Part shown: positions 47,353 through 58,903 of the stretch, piece after piece
Layout: the number at the start of each line of letters is the position of its first letter
How positions within the stretch are numbered: the stretch's first letter is position 1
Assembly (NCBI GenBank): GCA_018296165.2
Contig: JACKQL020000147.1
Span: forward strand, 1-64,000
DNA length: 64,000 nucleotides
Direction of reading: 5' to 3'
DNA from: Termitomyces sp. T153
Taxonomy: Eukaryota; Basidiomycota; Agaricomycetes; Agaricales; Lyophyllaceae
Translations under genes and position numbers: made by a program
The notes under the pieces: model-generated
What the model saw: only the letters and a program-made list of their open reading frames with translations
Database searches by the model: none
What the model was told of the DNA's origin: nothing

Positions 47353-49704
47353 CTACTGCGCTTCTAGTAATGCGGTCGCCATAGATCCTGGAGGCCGCCT
47401 CGAGATGGCCCCTGTTAGCCTGATGAAAGTAAAATACAGGGGAGTATTTATAGCTCGTCGAGCGGAATAAACGCTTCTGATATCTAGCTCATTGGGATCA
47501 CCTGCTGGAGTGCTCGTGCCATGAGCCTCGACGACGTTAACTCGGTTGGAATCAATGTGCGGATTCTCCAGGACGCGTTGGAAAAGAGGAGCCTGAGTCG
47601 GCGCATGTGGATGGGTAATCGAGTGGGCGCGTCCGCTCTGATTGACTTCAACACCACGGATTACGCCAGGTGTACGATCACTGATCACTGTCGGCTACAG
47701 CGTCAGACAAGCGTTTCAGCACGAAGACTCCACAGCCTTCTCCTCGTGAATAACCACCAGCTGCTTTATCAAACGATTTATATTGTCCTGTAGGACTCAG
47801 GAAATGTTCTCAATCAAGTCCTAAGAACATCAATAGCATTTCCAGGATAAGCATTGCCTGGAATGGACGAGGTGTCCCAAAATAGCTTACATAAAGACTA
47901 ACGATCATGTTGATGCCGCCGACCAAAGCAGCACTGCAATCTCTGTTCATCAAGACTCGTGCACACCCTGATAAAGAGCAAGGTTTGAAGGGAAGCATGT
48001 CTGTATCTATGATGATAGATGGACCGCTGAGTTGCATCACTCATGATATTCGCCCGCTTAAGACATGATCGGTACATTAGAGCCGACAGCCAAGTACACT
48101 AGGGCTTACCAGGATGATGATGGACACCAATATTGTCAAGCAAATTTTGTTAGGTAAGTGTGAGTGGGGACACCAATATAGCAGCCAAAACTTTCAGGTC
48201 TGTCTGTTGGCGTCGAGTTCGGAACATATCTTGAGTCTTTGAGCGCTTGGTACGCAGTGTGTAATAGAATAGGTTACTTCAGATCCATGCTTTTCGCCTC
48301 GCGAGGACTAATCTTGAAAAATCAGGAGAGAAAATCAGCATATTATGGACGCTCGAGCGCCAACTTACTTATTGTCGAACTCATCGGCCCCTTCGCTGAA
48401 ATTGCCAGTACGTGCTTTCATACATCTCTGGGAGTTCTTGCTTTCTTGGTGGTCCGAGATTTTAAATCGTGACTCAGGATTCTCAAAATTGCCTGAGAAG
48501 AGAGCTAGTTAAGATGAAAGGAAGCGCTTACTTCAGAGAGCGTCTTGATGTCATGCTCGAGAACTTCCCACAGTTTGGAAACGTTCGGAGCTCCATGCAT
48601 AGTCATGGCCATCCCGATGATAGCAATAGGTTCCAATGTTCCTGGATGAATGAGGAGCAGGTCGACCACAAGTTCTAAGAGAGATCTGGAAGTCTCATTC
48701 TTGGTGACGGCATCGCCAGTGAATGTTGATCGGATGGGTACTCGGATGTCAGAGAACTCGGGAAAGCAGATCATCCTGACAATGATATCGCGTAAAACCT
48801 GATTGCGAGTAGAGTTGGCATGAACGGCGGAAGAACACAAAGTGTCGAGGGATGTCTTGTGAATAATTACTTTGACGGTGGTTGCGAGAAAGGTGGAGAA
48901 GTCGAAAACGATGTCTGGGGCGGCCTGATATGGTGACACACGTGTCGTTCATGATTGCGGTCATGTAAAACTTAGCCTCGCCATTTCCCTAAGTTTGAGT
49001 AAAACGGCAAAAAACGTAAGGCCACGTGAGCTGAATTACTTCTAATTTGGTAGATTGTTATAAGTCACGAGAGCTTTCTCTGCATCGACCTTGGTGTTTC
49101 CTATGAGCACCTTCAGGATAAATCAGTATTCAAATCAAGTGAAGCAGCATTTAGAGTTTGCACCCTGCAACGAATCCCGGCCCAAATCGCCAGACAATAG
49201 ACTTCAACTGCCCTTGTGACGTAACTCAAGGTTGAGAACGACATAGCAACAACACAGGCAGAAGTAGGCTGAGAAACCGCGAATCCCCAATTTGTGTTGC
49301 ATATTCCATTTTAGGATATTGCTGAAGGGTGTGACAGAGTTGATCCGGATACATGTTGTCTCTGCTAACTCGAGCCGTAAAATTTGGATGAGGGAAATCG
49401 TGGATGTTGAGGCGACAGCGTTGTGTTCGTAACGCTGTTAGGGAGTCGACAAGAAATCTTCAGGTAACGGGAAATCTGCCCGGTCAATATTGAGCGCGGA
49501 GAAGTGGCCGGCTGTCAAACGGGACAGCTCGCGGTGGAATGCCTCGAAGCACGCTGCGAGGAGAAGTTTCCCGGACGATGAAGAGGCATTGGATGAAGCT
49601 GTCTCGCGAATCTAAGGGGAGGTTGCGGCAGACGTTCGCTGACCCGCCAAAATAGGCAAGTATAGGTAGAGGGAGTCGCGCATGATCGTCATAATGGCGC
49701 GAAA
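47353..49704 (-). pseudogene. Non-reducing polyketide synthase relic: SAT and KS domains only
   Basis: On the minus strand, from 49,690: SLYLYLPILAGQRTSAATSP, ASSSSGKLLLAACFEAFHRE and LNIDRADFPLPEDFL are the start of a SAT (starter acyl transferase) domain. ISLIQILRLELAE follows near 49,370. The KS domain starts at 48,610 (PIAIIGMAMTMHGAPNVSKL), then [17 protein letters not shown] across a 54-nt intron, then LSGPSIIIDTDMLPFKPCSL, VLMNRDCSAALVGGI, RTPGVIRGVEVNQSGRAHSI, THPHAPTQAPLFQRVLE and VEAHGTSTPAGDPNE (His of the KS triad present). The active-site DTACSSS is lost through a frame-shifted stretch between compensating indels. AT, PT, ACP and TE are missing. Intact relatives make orsellinate-like aromatics. 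Confidence 0.85.
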
Positions 49705-50712
49705 ACAAGAAACAGTGTGGTAGACGACAGAGCAGGTCGGTCCTTATAAAAATAAGTTTCGTGAGTCACATATTCTGAGTCAAACACTGAGAAAAAATGC
49801 TTCCAAAAGCGATGTCAATAGTATCATCGCAATCTCGTGAGCGAAAAATGCGATTTGTAAGGAGAATACCAGCGAGGTTATGTCATAAAACCCCTTTGAT
49901 CCGAGAAAGCTCATGGCATTCGTACCTGGATCTCCTGCAGAGAAGTTAGAGTAAAGGCGCCCAGAACGTTACTCAGGATCCCAGTAGATTCTCCTTTGAT
50001 AGACTATTTTGAACTTGCGCAGATTTAAATGACTTTCTCCTCTAAACACCGGCGGGTGAACTTGAGGAAGGGCCCACTATAATCTCCGTACACTAAGTCC
50101 CAGCCGAAATCAACAGATTAGTTGCAAATCAATGTGATGGAAACGACGCACTTGGCTTTAGTCAAGCAAATACTTGGAAATGTACTGTTCCACCATAATA
50201 ATGTTAAAGGCTGTGTGGGGTTGAGAACAAGTGGGATCTTGTTTCGGCTTGGCTTTGTTTGGCCTTGATGGAACTCCAGCCACGAGCATTCGATATTCAA
50301 ACTGCTCTCTTGTACACTCGGATTATTGATTATCGATATCGATAGCTTTGGATGTGTATGGTCAGGACAATTCAATACCATATCTTGAGTTCTCGCGATT
50401 CCCGTTTTCAGAACGATGTGATGTTTTCAAGAGTTCAAAAAACCGGTTTTTCTATATCTGTGGCAAGAGCTAATTCTACGAGTTCTCTTGCCTACCGCCG
50501 CTTTGGCAACAGTAGTGACTTCTCACAGCTTTACAACAAACTAATGCGTGGAGCGATGGGGGCCGTTGCTACTTGCGTGAAGCGAGCGCTGCACTGCCCG
50601 TGAGCCCATCAATTATAACAAGTCATTTCGAATGTCGATCTCGACCAACTTCGTCATGAATTGATGAATACGTTTGCAGCAGCCGTCGAATGCAGTCATG
50701 CCTATTTGTGCA
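49705..50712. other. Spacer between the two polyketide synthase copies
   Basis: Holds the region upstream of the SAT start and sequence without motif (plus frame 50352-50603, minus frame 50381-50118). It forms the centre of the inverted repeat. Confidence 0.4.
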
Positions 50713-51640
50713 TATTTTGAGAATCCTGAGTCGCAATTTAAAATCTCGGATCATCAACTTTGAAGAAAGCAAGAACTCCCAGCGATGTATGAAAGCATGC
50801 ACTGGTAATTTCATCGAAGGGGCCGATGAATTCGACAATAAGTAAGTTGGCGCTCGAGCGTCCATAATATGCTGAATTTCTCTCCTGATTTTTCAAGATG
50901 AGTCCTCGCGAGGCGAAAAGCATGAATCCTCAGCGACGTATTCTATCACACACTGCGTACGAAGCGCTCAAAGACTCAGGATATGTTCCGAACTCGACGC
51001 CAACAGACAGACCTGAAAGTTTTGGCTGCTATACTGGTGTCCCCACTCACACTCACCTACAAAATTTGCTTGACAGTATTGGTGTTCATCATCATCCTGG
51101 TAAGCCCTAGTGTACTTGGTTGTCGGCTCTAATGTACCGATCATGTCTTAAGCGGGCGAATATCATGTGGTCATGCAACTCAGCGGTCCATCTATCACCA
51201 TAGATACAGACATGCTCCTCTTCAAACCTTGTTCTTTATCAGGGTGCACGAGTCTTGATGAACAGAGATTGCAATGCTGCTTTGGTCGGCGGCATCAACA
51301 TGATCGTTAGTCTTTATGTAAGCTATTTTGGGACACCTCGTCTATTCCAGGCAATGCTTATCCTAGAAATGCTGTAGATGCTCCTAGGACCTGATTGAGA
51401 ACATTTCCTGAGTCCTACAGGACAATATAAATCGTTTGATAAAGCAGCTGGTGGTTATTCACGAGGAGAAGGCTGTGGAGTCTCCATGCTGAAACGCTCG
51501 TCTGACGCTGTTGCCGACAGTGATCGTATACTTGGTGTCATACGTGGTATCAAAGTCAATCCAAACGGACGCGCCATGCACCGACTCAGGCCGCTCTTTA
51601 TCAGCGCGTCCTGGAGAATTCGCACACTGACTTCATCCAC
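50713..51640 (+). pseudogene. Second copy of the polyketide synthase KS segment, inverted relative to the first
   Basis: From 50,713 the plus strand repeats the reverse complement of 48,490-47,545 almost base for base: RCMKACTGNFIEGADEFDNK, a 54-nt GTAAGT intron, [36 protein letters not shown], the same disrupted active site ([12 protein letters not shown]) and [19 protein letters not shown]. After GRA an 18-bp block present in copy 1 is missing, and homology ends near 51,640. No SAT part and no domain after KS are present. Only the KS interior was duplicated, after the active site had already been lost. Confidence 0.85.
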
Positions 51641-51788
51641 CAGAGAATGTAACAGACAACGAAGTCTTGCCTCCGACGGATCATCCCTGGAAGCCAACGT
51701 AGATGTCTCCACTTCTGGATTGATACCAGAGAATGTGACAGACAACGAAGTCTTGCCTCCAACGAATCATCCCTGGAAGCCAACGTAG
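51641..51788 (+). repeat. 62-bp direct duplication (51641-51702, 51727-51788)
   Basis: CAGAGAATGT(A/G)ACAGACAACG, followed by aagtcttgcctcc and ending aagccaacgtag, occurs twice, 86 bp apart, with a few differences. It encodes [16 protein letters not shown] peptides but the spacing shifts the frame. It abuts the end of the polyketide synthase copy. Confidence 0.8.
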
Positions 51789-52500
51789 CACTGTCGTTAC
51801 CGCGCATTGACTACCCAGTATCGACGTTGAGGCCGGCAAAATGGACAGACGAAGACAATGAGCCCGAGGATGGTGAGTATTTTCCTTGATTCTGTTGATT
51901 TGCCGACTTTCAGTGAGCGACATCTTTCAGAGTTTTATTTCATTTATCTGACTCATCCACCATATCTCGGGATTCTGGCAAGTCTGAAGAAATTTTGATA
52001 ACCTTGGTAAGGGAAGGGAAGCTAATGCAATCTGAGTGATGTCGGCTGCAACACGGTGGTGAGACTGAGACTAATTTCTTTCTTTAAGATAAAGTGTATC
52101 CAAAATCCTACGAGTTATAGTTGGGAAACTCGTCAGAGATTGCGTACATCCATACATATATGCTGGTGAATGTCGGATAAAGCTGGGCGGAGTAATCTCC
52201 AAGTCTTAACACTTGTTTAACACCCGGAGAAATTGTTTGTTGAGCAATCAAACATAATCAATCTCTGTGTTCCTAGCGGGGAGTCTTCCCAGCCAAAATC
52301 TTGACAAAGTTCGCGGAGGGAATATGTATGCATCTTCAAGGTGGACATTGTATCTCGTGTGCGTCCGTTTGTGGGTTGTGCCAAGACAAAGTACTGGCTC
52401 ACATATGGACATACATCGTGACAACCTTGTGGGTAGCAGTTGACACATATATATGGTATCAACACAACGCATCACCGAGACTGACATCGTAACAATGTTT
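51789..52500. other. Spacer, no gene recognised
   Basis: A short plus-strand reading (LSLPRIDYPVSTLRPAKWTD, ending at a GGTGAG donor near 51,872) might be an exon of an unknown gene. Nothing else is recognisable. Confidence 0.3.
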
Positions 52501-52839
52501 TTCTCAACCCGGCCTTGTTCTACAAATGGACCTCATGTTTCTTACACTTACAACTTCCCTCCAATTAAAGGCTCGCTCATTGATTAAGTTCTCTAGAATC
52601 TTCTTGTCCATCTATCTGTTCGATAAGCTGTTCTCGAGTTTCTGCTGCAAGTTTCGCCCAAAACTTATAACTCTCCTTATCTTCTTCCATGAGGTCATGA
52701 CTCCACTCATACCAACTTCAGCGGACATTTACCGGATGAAGATCGTTGGTTATAACATCTTGTTTCGTATAACTAGAACTGTTACTGAAACTTTTTTATA
52801 TGGTCTGGAACTTTGAATATCATCCCACAATTGAAGCTG

Positions 52840-54110
52840 ACGATTTCACGAAAGGAGCCTTCTTGGTGATCTTCTTCGCAACAATCACGACAATGATGTA
52901 CGTTATTGCCCAGACACTACCTGAATGAATTTCATTTTTTGACGCTTCTCCTCAGAAGATGAGGTTTGCAGTCGTGGCCATCGACCATCATTTTTTCTAT
53001 CACAATTGTCAACTTCGTCCTTGTTTCAACCGTTTGGACCTCTTTGTCATAACTGTTAAATATTGCCTCATGGATCAAACCGCCACCACTTTCAACAGCA
53101 AGACAATGGCAGACCTCAACGAGCTATACGGGCGTTGCGATGTCGTTCTAACAGTTTTCGAGCAGCTTATGTCATGGACTTGTTAAGAGGTCCCAACTTC
53201 TGCTCAGCATCATTCTAGCTGATGTTAAGTGATTCGGTCGTAATCTGGAGGGCATGGGTCCTTGTTTCGAGAAGATGGATCATGGCGCTCCCTATTCTCA
53301 GCTACTATCGATCACGTTTGCCACCCCAGCTTGCGCATTCGCTTATGCAACGATTGTATCCACAAATTTTCGATGGTACATAGTGCACATGAACATCAAG
53401 CTGAGCCTGATCGATCTCATGATGGATGCTTCGTTAGCCTTGTCATTCCCGGCCAACACTTGTACTACCCTCCTGATGACTCATACTTTGTGGTCTGTTC
53501 AATAATCTCCCTTCTGTATGCGCGATTGGTTTGAGCATTTGATTAGGTTGCACCTGAGATTCTGGAAGACACTCAAGCTCCACAAGAAGCCTCCCAAGGT
53601 GCTCAAAGTCCTCGTCATTCTCATCGATACCGGTATTACTTTCCTCTTACTTCAAGTATGTTGAATTTCCAACTAAAAAAGAAATTGCATGGATTTCGAG
53701 ACCTAGGGACTGAACATCTTGTTCAATTTCCTTCCTTTCAGTCATTATGCAGCCTTCGATTTCTTTTAGGCTGCTATCTCTGGTGCATATACACTACTAA
53801 CAGTGAGTTGTGATGCATGATTGTACTCTGGCTCGTCATTAATTTTTTATAATAACAGGGAATGTACCCAACAGTCGTCATCTACCTTATCAACCAGCAG
53901 CGTTGCCTTGTTGAAGTCTTTGTCCTCAGTGATCCCAAAGCAACGGTACACCTGAACTTGAAGTGGCTTTCGATCGCACGATCACCATTGGCCCCCTTGC
54001 ATTTTCACATCCAAATACATCAGTAGATGTCACGTCGCCAACGGATATATCGAATATGGACCTCACAGATACCGACGAAGATAGTTGTCATCAATCCGGT
54101 TGACTCACGA
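52840..54110 (+). pseudogene. Seven-transmembrane receptor-like protein (agaricomycete family), frame-broken
   Basis: Hydrophobic exons on the plus strand read in order FTKGAFLVIFFATITTMM, SWPSTIIFSITIVNFVLVST, ELYGRCDVVLTVFEQL, then LMLSDSVVIWRAWVL after a probable intron ending TTCTAG (53,218), LLSITFATPACAFAYATIV, SFPANTCTTLLMTHTLW, HKKPPKVLKVLVILIDTGIT, and after further introns GMYPTVVIYLINQQRCLVEV, then DRTITIGPLAFSHP. I recognise SDxxVIWRAWVL, TGI/ESG and GxYPTxxxxLxxxQR as the pattern of a large family of fungal 7-TM proteins of unknown ligand. Several exon joins need frameshifts, so it is probably a pseudogene. The exact start is not known. Confidence 0.55.
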
Positions 54111-55049
54111 GCAAAGACCTCAGGTGTAGTTAAGAGTTCCCAAGTGTCCTCATACCTTTCCGTAGCCAATCCTCACTCATAGGAACAGTAGGAATTCATC
54201 TCATAATTCATGTCGACATAATATATACATATACGCCCATGAAATTCATTCGAGACGTGTGCGACCAAGATGCAAGCAGAAGTCGACGGCAAGGGCTAAT
54301 TAGATGTGTGTTTCTATCGAAACGCAGGCTGGTCGATGAATATCCACACCCATCCCTATCAGCCCTGAAGCTGGAGTTCGTCTGGTTAACTTGGGTTTAC
54401 ATCTGGTCCAGACTCCCGTCTCATGATTAAAATTATTGAGTCCCATCCTGGCAGACGGATTGTATCCTGATATCCTCGTAACTGCGACGTCGTCCATGAG
54501 ATGTGATGCACCTAGGCTTCATCCCGTCGCAGAAAAATAACATGGAAAAGGACATGAGAAATCCCACTACAAAAGCTTCGATACAATCTGATGTCAGATC
54601 ATTTACGCAAGCTTACTGCCGCCTTGGACAACTCAACTCACTCTCCTTTGGAAAACATGGCGGCTTTCATATGGGAACGTTGGCAAGGTGTACGGTCGCT
54701 CGTAGACTGCTGGTCTGTGTCTCCAAGTTGCTGATCTGCAAACGGACCTGGATCGCTTGCCTCGAATGAGATATGTATTGTGCAGCGTCGATGTTCAAAA
54801 ATCGGGATCAAGTCGACAATCATAACTGGCTACATAGCTCTCAAGTCTCGCGGGATATTTGACTGCGCTGTCAATCTAATCAGCCTCTTGAACACCTTCT
54901 AGTGAGCTTTTTCATAATATTGGACAAAAGACGCGGAAGGGCGAGGTTCTCTGGAAAGTGTTTCTTGAGAGATTTCTTGTTGCATAAGATAGTAAGATTT
55001 ACCGTGCAAGTCGTTCTATTCAAGTTCATCAGGTCTGTATTGAATGATG
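54111..55049. other. Spacer, no gene recognised
   Basis: Short frames on both strands (54239-54430, 54503-54769) have no motif. The last 150 bp read into the oxidoreductase-like fragment. Confidence 0.35.
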
Positions 55050-55245
55050 TAGTTTCAATTGCTGGGGGTCCGGCACCTTTGATTGTATCCGGTGGATACA
55101 CGCGAGAGTCTGAATCGGCAATTGAGATTGCAGAGGCACACGAGGACGTGATTGGCATTGCAAGTTCCAATGGAGGATGGTATCCGCCTAGAAAGAACCG
55201 GCCATGTTAAAGATCTTGTGACCGTGTCAATAGACACAATTTGGA
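55050..55245 (+). pseudogene. Old-yellow-enzyme-like oxidoreductase, C-terminal fragment
   Basis: Reads APLIVSGGYTRESESAIEIA and EAHEDVIGI. This fits the strand-loop of NADH:flavin oxidoreductases (PxIxAGGYTRES...AxxxGDLVAFGR), which binds FMN phosphate. In a second frame RLERTGHVKDLVTVSIDTIW, IDYE resembles the family C-terminus (YRLExxxPL...TFY...GYIDYP). The fragment is short and frame-shifted, and the catalytic barrel is missing. The assignment rests on one motif. Confidence 0.45.
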
Positions 55246-55576
55246 TTGATTATGAAAGCATTTTTTTTTTGCTTCATTATCTCTCCGATACGCTCTGTAC
55301 GCTCATGTTTTCCCCCTGCGTTTAAGGCCGAGGCCACCCACGGTGGTGTGGTGTGCCCGCCACGCAGGAAGGCTCGATGCAGTTGGCGAGGGAACCCCTC
55401 TACCCGCCGAGCACAACAATCGCGCTAATTTTTTTTCTTATCACGTTGGTGTTTGCCACGGGTGCACTCGTTCTGGAGGTTCGTGATTTTAGATGGCCCT
55501 GACCACGATTTGAAGAGCTGATGTTTTTGTTATCCAGCTCGACCCCGAACACTTACATATGCTCGGCAAGTATTTA
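55246..55576. other. Spacer, no gene recognised
   Basis: CpG-normal sequence with poly-T runs and no motif. Confidence 0.4.
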
Positions 55577-57300
55577 TTCAATGTCTTTTTCAACACTTTC
55601 TGAACTCTTTCTTTCTAGACTAATCATGATAAAATGCTCACAACCACCTAGTAGCCCCGCCTCTTCAATCAAAACCACCAAAATTTTTCTTCGTACAAAT
55701 TCCTTAAGCACCCGCGATCGCGCAAAGTCCGTCGCAGACTTGAGCACATGAAGCATCGCATCTACCTCTTCTGATGGTTCTTCCAAACCTCGCAAATCAC
55801 GTTTTCTACCTCGTCGCTCGACCAATGTCTCTTCACTACCCACCGTTGAAGAACCTTCAGCCATCGCACCACCTCTGGACACGGAACCACCTATCATCGT
55901 AGAGCCAGTGACAATCCCGCGCCTCCAGTGTGTACTGAGCCCAACCTCGTCTTCGTCACCCTCGACGTCCTCATCACGTATCTCACTCTACGCCTCTGTG
56001 CCCGGCACGTCCCCATCCCGACTCAGACTTGCCTACTCATCTCTTGGCTGGTTTTCGCATACTTTCAGTACTAGTACCACCGACCTCTTCCTTCCCTCTA
56101 TCTATACTCACATCTACATCGTCCACATCCTCCCAATCTCATTTTATCAACTCTACGAGCAACGTGCCACCCGGGACATCTCCCAAACGCAGCGTTGACG
56201 CTAACGCTCCCCTCACTGCTGAAAAAACATGGTTAAGGACATCTAGATAAGGCGATGAGGTACCTGATGCAATGCCAGATAGATGTACAGACCTGATATG
56301 GATTCTTGGAGCGAAACATCCAGCATGTGAACCTCTGCCACCTTCCTCTACCACGCTTACGACAAGTGTTTCTCTGTCCCCCTCCTTCTCATCTTCAACA
56401 AAATTCATGCGATCGTCTGTCTCCTCAGTTTCGGGCATGACGAAGGCCATGGAGGAGGAGGAAAGGCAGGTGGCGTACAGTGGCCACCCGTCTTTTACGC
56501 TGATTTTACATCGCGGATCTGGTTGACATAGTGTTCGCGTTTCAAGTCTATTCGAGATGTGCGGCTGGGAGATCTGGATTGGGTTGAGTCGGTGTCTGTA
56601 TCTGGGTCGGCGGTGGGGATGTACAGCTCGTGGCCACCCGTCTTTTACGCTGATTTTACATCGCGAATCTGGTGAACATATTGTTCGCGTTTCAAGTCTA
56701 TTCGAGATGTGCGGCTGGAAGATCTGGATTGGGTTGAGTCGGTGTCTGTATCTGGGTCGGCGGTGGGGACGTACAGCTCGTGGCCACCCGTCTTTTACGC
56801 TGATTTTACATCGCGAATCTGGCTAACATATTGCTCGCGTTTCAAGTCTATTCGAGATGTGCGGCTGGAAGATCTGGATTGGGTTGAGTCGGTGTCTGTA
56901 TCTGGGTCGGCGGTGGGGACGTACAGCTCGTGGCCACCCGTCTTTTACGCTGATTTTACATCGCGAATCTGGCTAACATATTGCTCGCGTTTCAAGTCTA
57001 TTCGAGATGTGCGGCTGGAAGATCTGGATTGGGTTGAGTCGGTGTCTGTATCTGGGTCGGCGGTGGGGACGTACAGCTCGTGGCCACCCGTCTTTTACGC
57101 TGATTTTACATCGCGAATCTGGCTAACATATTGCTCGCGTTTCAAGTCTATTCGAGATGTGCGGCTGGAAGATCTGGATTGGGTTGAGTCGGTGTCTGTA
57201 TCTGGGTCGGCGGTGGGGATGTACAGCTCGTGGCCACCCGTCTTTTACGCTGATTTTACATCGCGAATCTGGTTGACATAGTGTTCGCGTTTCAAGTCTA
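55577..57300 (+). pseudogene. ATG4 cysteine protease, N-terminal fragment with amplified segment
   Basis: The Ser-rich leader reads SPASSIKTTKIFLRTNSLST and RDRAKSVADLST, then SSKPRKSRFLPRRSTNVSSL. After a poorly conserved stretch come STSNVPPGTSPKRSVDANAP, LTAEKTWLRTSR, stop, MPDRCTDLIWILGAKHP and a Ser/Thr-rich linker. Then, repeated, WPPVFYADFTSRIWLTY...F-SIRDVRLEDLDW. In basidiomycete ATG4 these motifs precede the catalytic SDAGWGCMLRTGQ segment. ATG4 cleaves and delipidates ATG8 in autophagy. The catalytic Cys, Asp and His regions are absent, stops occur (TAA after WLRTSR, TAG/TGA in the outer repeats) and the frame shifts near 56,480. It is therefore a non-functional fragment, probably derived from a working ATG4 elsewhere. 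Confidence 0.72.
56481..57300 (+). repeat. Tandem array of a 150-bp coding unit: five full copies and a 70-bp partial
   Basis: Units start at tggccacccgtcttttacgc: 56481, 56631, 56781, 56931, 57081, with a partial one at 57231. Each spans exactly 150 bp (50 codons) and encodes WPPVFYADFTSRIWLTYCSR and ...EDLDWVESVSVSGSAVGTYSS. Copies 3-5 are in one open frame (56709-57281). Copy 1 and the partial copy carry TAG where the middle ones have TAT, and copy 2 carries TGA. The unit is derived from the ATG4 coding sequence. Confidence 0.93.
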
Positions 57301-58344
57301 TAGCAAAGGTGTGCCGCGAATGAAACTGGAATGATCGCTATTAATCTCCGTCCAATCACAGTACACGATGTATTAAGCGCTTCAACAGAGTTCTCATACA
57401 ACTAAGCTCTCCATGATCACCAATTCTTGCAAGAGCACAAGCAACTAGAGGTCCCTGTGCTCGACCTGACCGGTAACCTACCAGGTTTGCCCTCAGTGAT
57501 CCTGCTATGATGCTCTCCAAACTGAATCTACCCCAGACCCCACACCAGATTTTCCCGAGTCGCCTGGCAAACTTCGGTGCGACCTAACATAGATAATGCA
57601 CTGGTGACATGTTAAAGAATCTGTAACTGTCTATAGGGTACACCCCCCTCAGCAGGGGTCATGGAAGTCCGGGCGCTTTATTTTTAACTTGCCCTCCACC
57701 ACTCCACAAAGCTCGGCATCTTGAGACCTCAACTGTACTCTTTCGGAGATCGAGGACTGCTGATGTCGGGTATATATGGCTTTAATGGGATTGGTGGTCT
57801 TGTTGAATGTTTGGGGCGGTTCTCGCAGCTTAGTCCACTGTGCCCGTCGAAATTTTTGTCGTCAAGATTTGCCACGTCAAGATTCAGACCATTTTCAGTG
57901 ACCTTGGTCGTCAAGATTTGCGATGCTAGTCGGATTCGCGAGAGCCATCTTGATTGACGCATTTCACACATAGCGTTTTTCCATTTACCAAGGTCGGGCG
58001 ATTGACCGAGCTATCAGATTGGAACTCGGTACAAGCGGCAGATGCTTTCTGTCAAGCTTGACTATTATGTCCACTTAACGACCCTCGACAACGATGTCAT
58101 TGGACACTACAGATGCTATATGGTCTGAATCAAAGTGGCCGAGCTCATAAAATTGTCATGTTCCATGATGACGGCTGATTGGATAACCATGCCAATCTTG
58201 GCTTTCATGTGTTACCGAGCCAGTCTGGCTCTATGCCTTCTGCCCGACCCCGTGGAGGAGGCAGAGTATTTCCGGCACTTGATTAAAAGTATATAATTTA
58301 TCGGATTCATCTTGCATGCATCGAGTCAATCCCCTCTGTCGCAA
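57301..58344. other. Spacer, no gene recognised
   Basis: Contains a small duplicated phrase gtcgtcaagatttgc at about 57,856 and 57,908. Frames on both strands (57721-57971) overlap and have no motif. Confidence 0.4.
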
Positions 58345-58903
58345 ATGTCTGGTTCCAATCCTTATACCTCGACGCCAACGCGCGAACAGCTCCTTGCCGT
58401 TACGAATCGCTACCTGACTGCCTTTGCCAACGACAAAACACACCCACTTTACTTGTTGGCCTTCTTCTCCACAACTTCTCCAGTCACCATACAGCACTAT
58501 CCATCCAGCTCCCCACATCCCCAAGCATCTAATTCTTCGCGGACCTAATGCTGTTCGCTCATACTTCGATCTCATCGCGACCCATTGGACTCGTTCGCCC
58601 GTTTCTCATAGGATCATTGACGCGGATCCATTCACGCGCACCGTCATTTTTGAGGGTAGTATAACTTGGAAGTGGAAGAAAAGTGGACGCAGTTGGATCG
58701 AAGATTTCACATGCACCCTTGCATTCGATGAGCTGCTCAAGATTGTTAGCTACGTTGTGAGGACGGATTCGGCGTCGAAGACGTGTTTAATGCGCGCCAA
58801 GGATGTGGACGATTCGTCCTTGATGAGAATCATGAACACCAGTACTGAATGGGCCCAGATTGTGGTGCGATCCATCCCACACCTTTCCTCGTTCTGTGGC
58901 TAA
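58345..58903 (+). pseudogene. SnoaL/NTF2-like small protein with one frameshift
   Basis: The ATG at 58345 opens MSGSNPYTSTPTREQLLAVT, NRYLTAFANDKTHPLYLLAF and FSTTSPVTIQHYP. Near 58,530 (HPQAS...) the frame must change to continue ILRGPNAVRSYFDLIATHWT, FTRTVIFEGSITWKWKKSGR, WIEDFTCTLAFDELLKIVSY and a stop at 58901-58903. The whole reads as one protein of about 185 aa with the alternating strand pattern of SnoaL-like NTF2-fold proteins, which in fungi are often found near secondary-metabolism genes. Only one lesion is visible, so the loss is recent or a sequencing error. Substrate unknown. Confidence 0.62.

Noticed and set aside
53254..53534. Two overlapping plus-strand frames as separate genes
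   Set aside because: Both are pieces of the same frame-broken 7-TM relic.
56481..57300. Regularly spaced repeats as a possible CRISPR array
   Set aside because: Units are contiguous 150-bp tandem copies of coding sequence without variable spacers, in a eukaryote.
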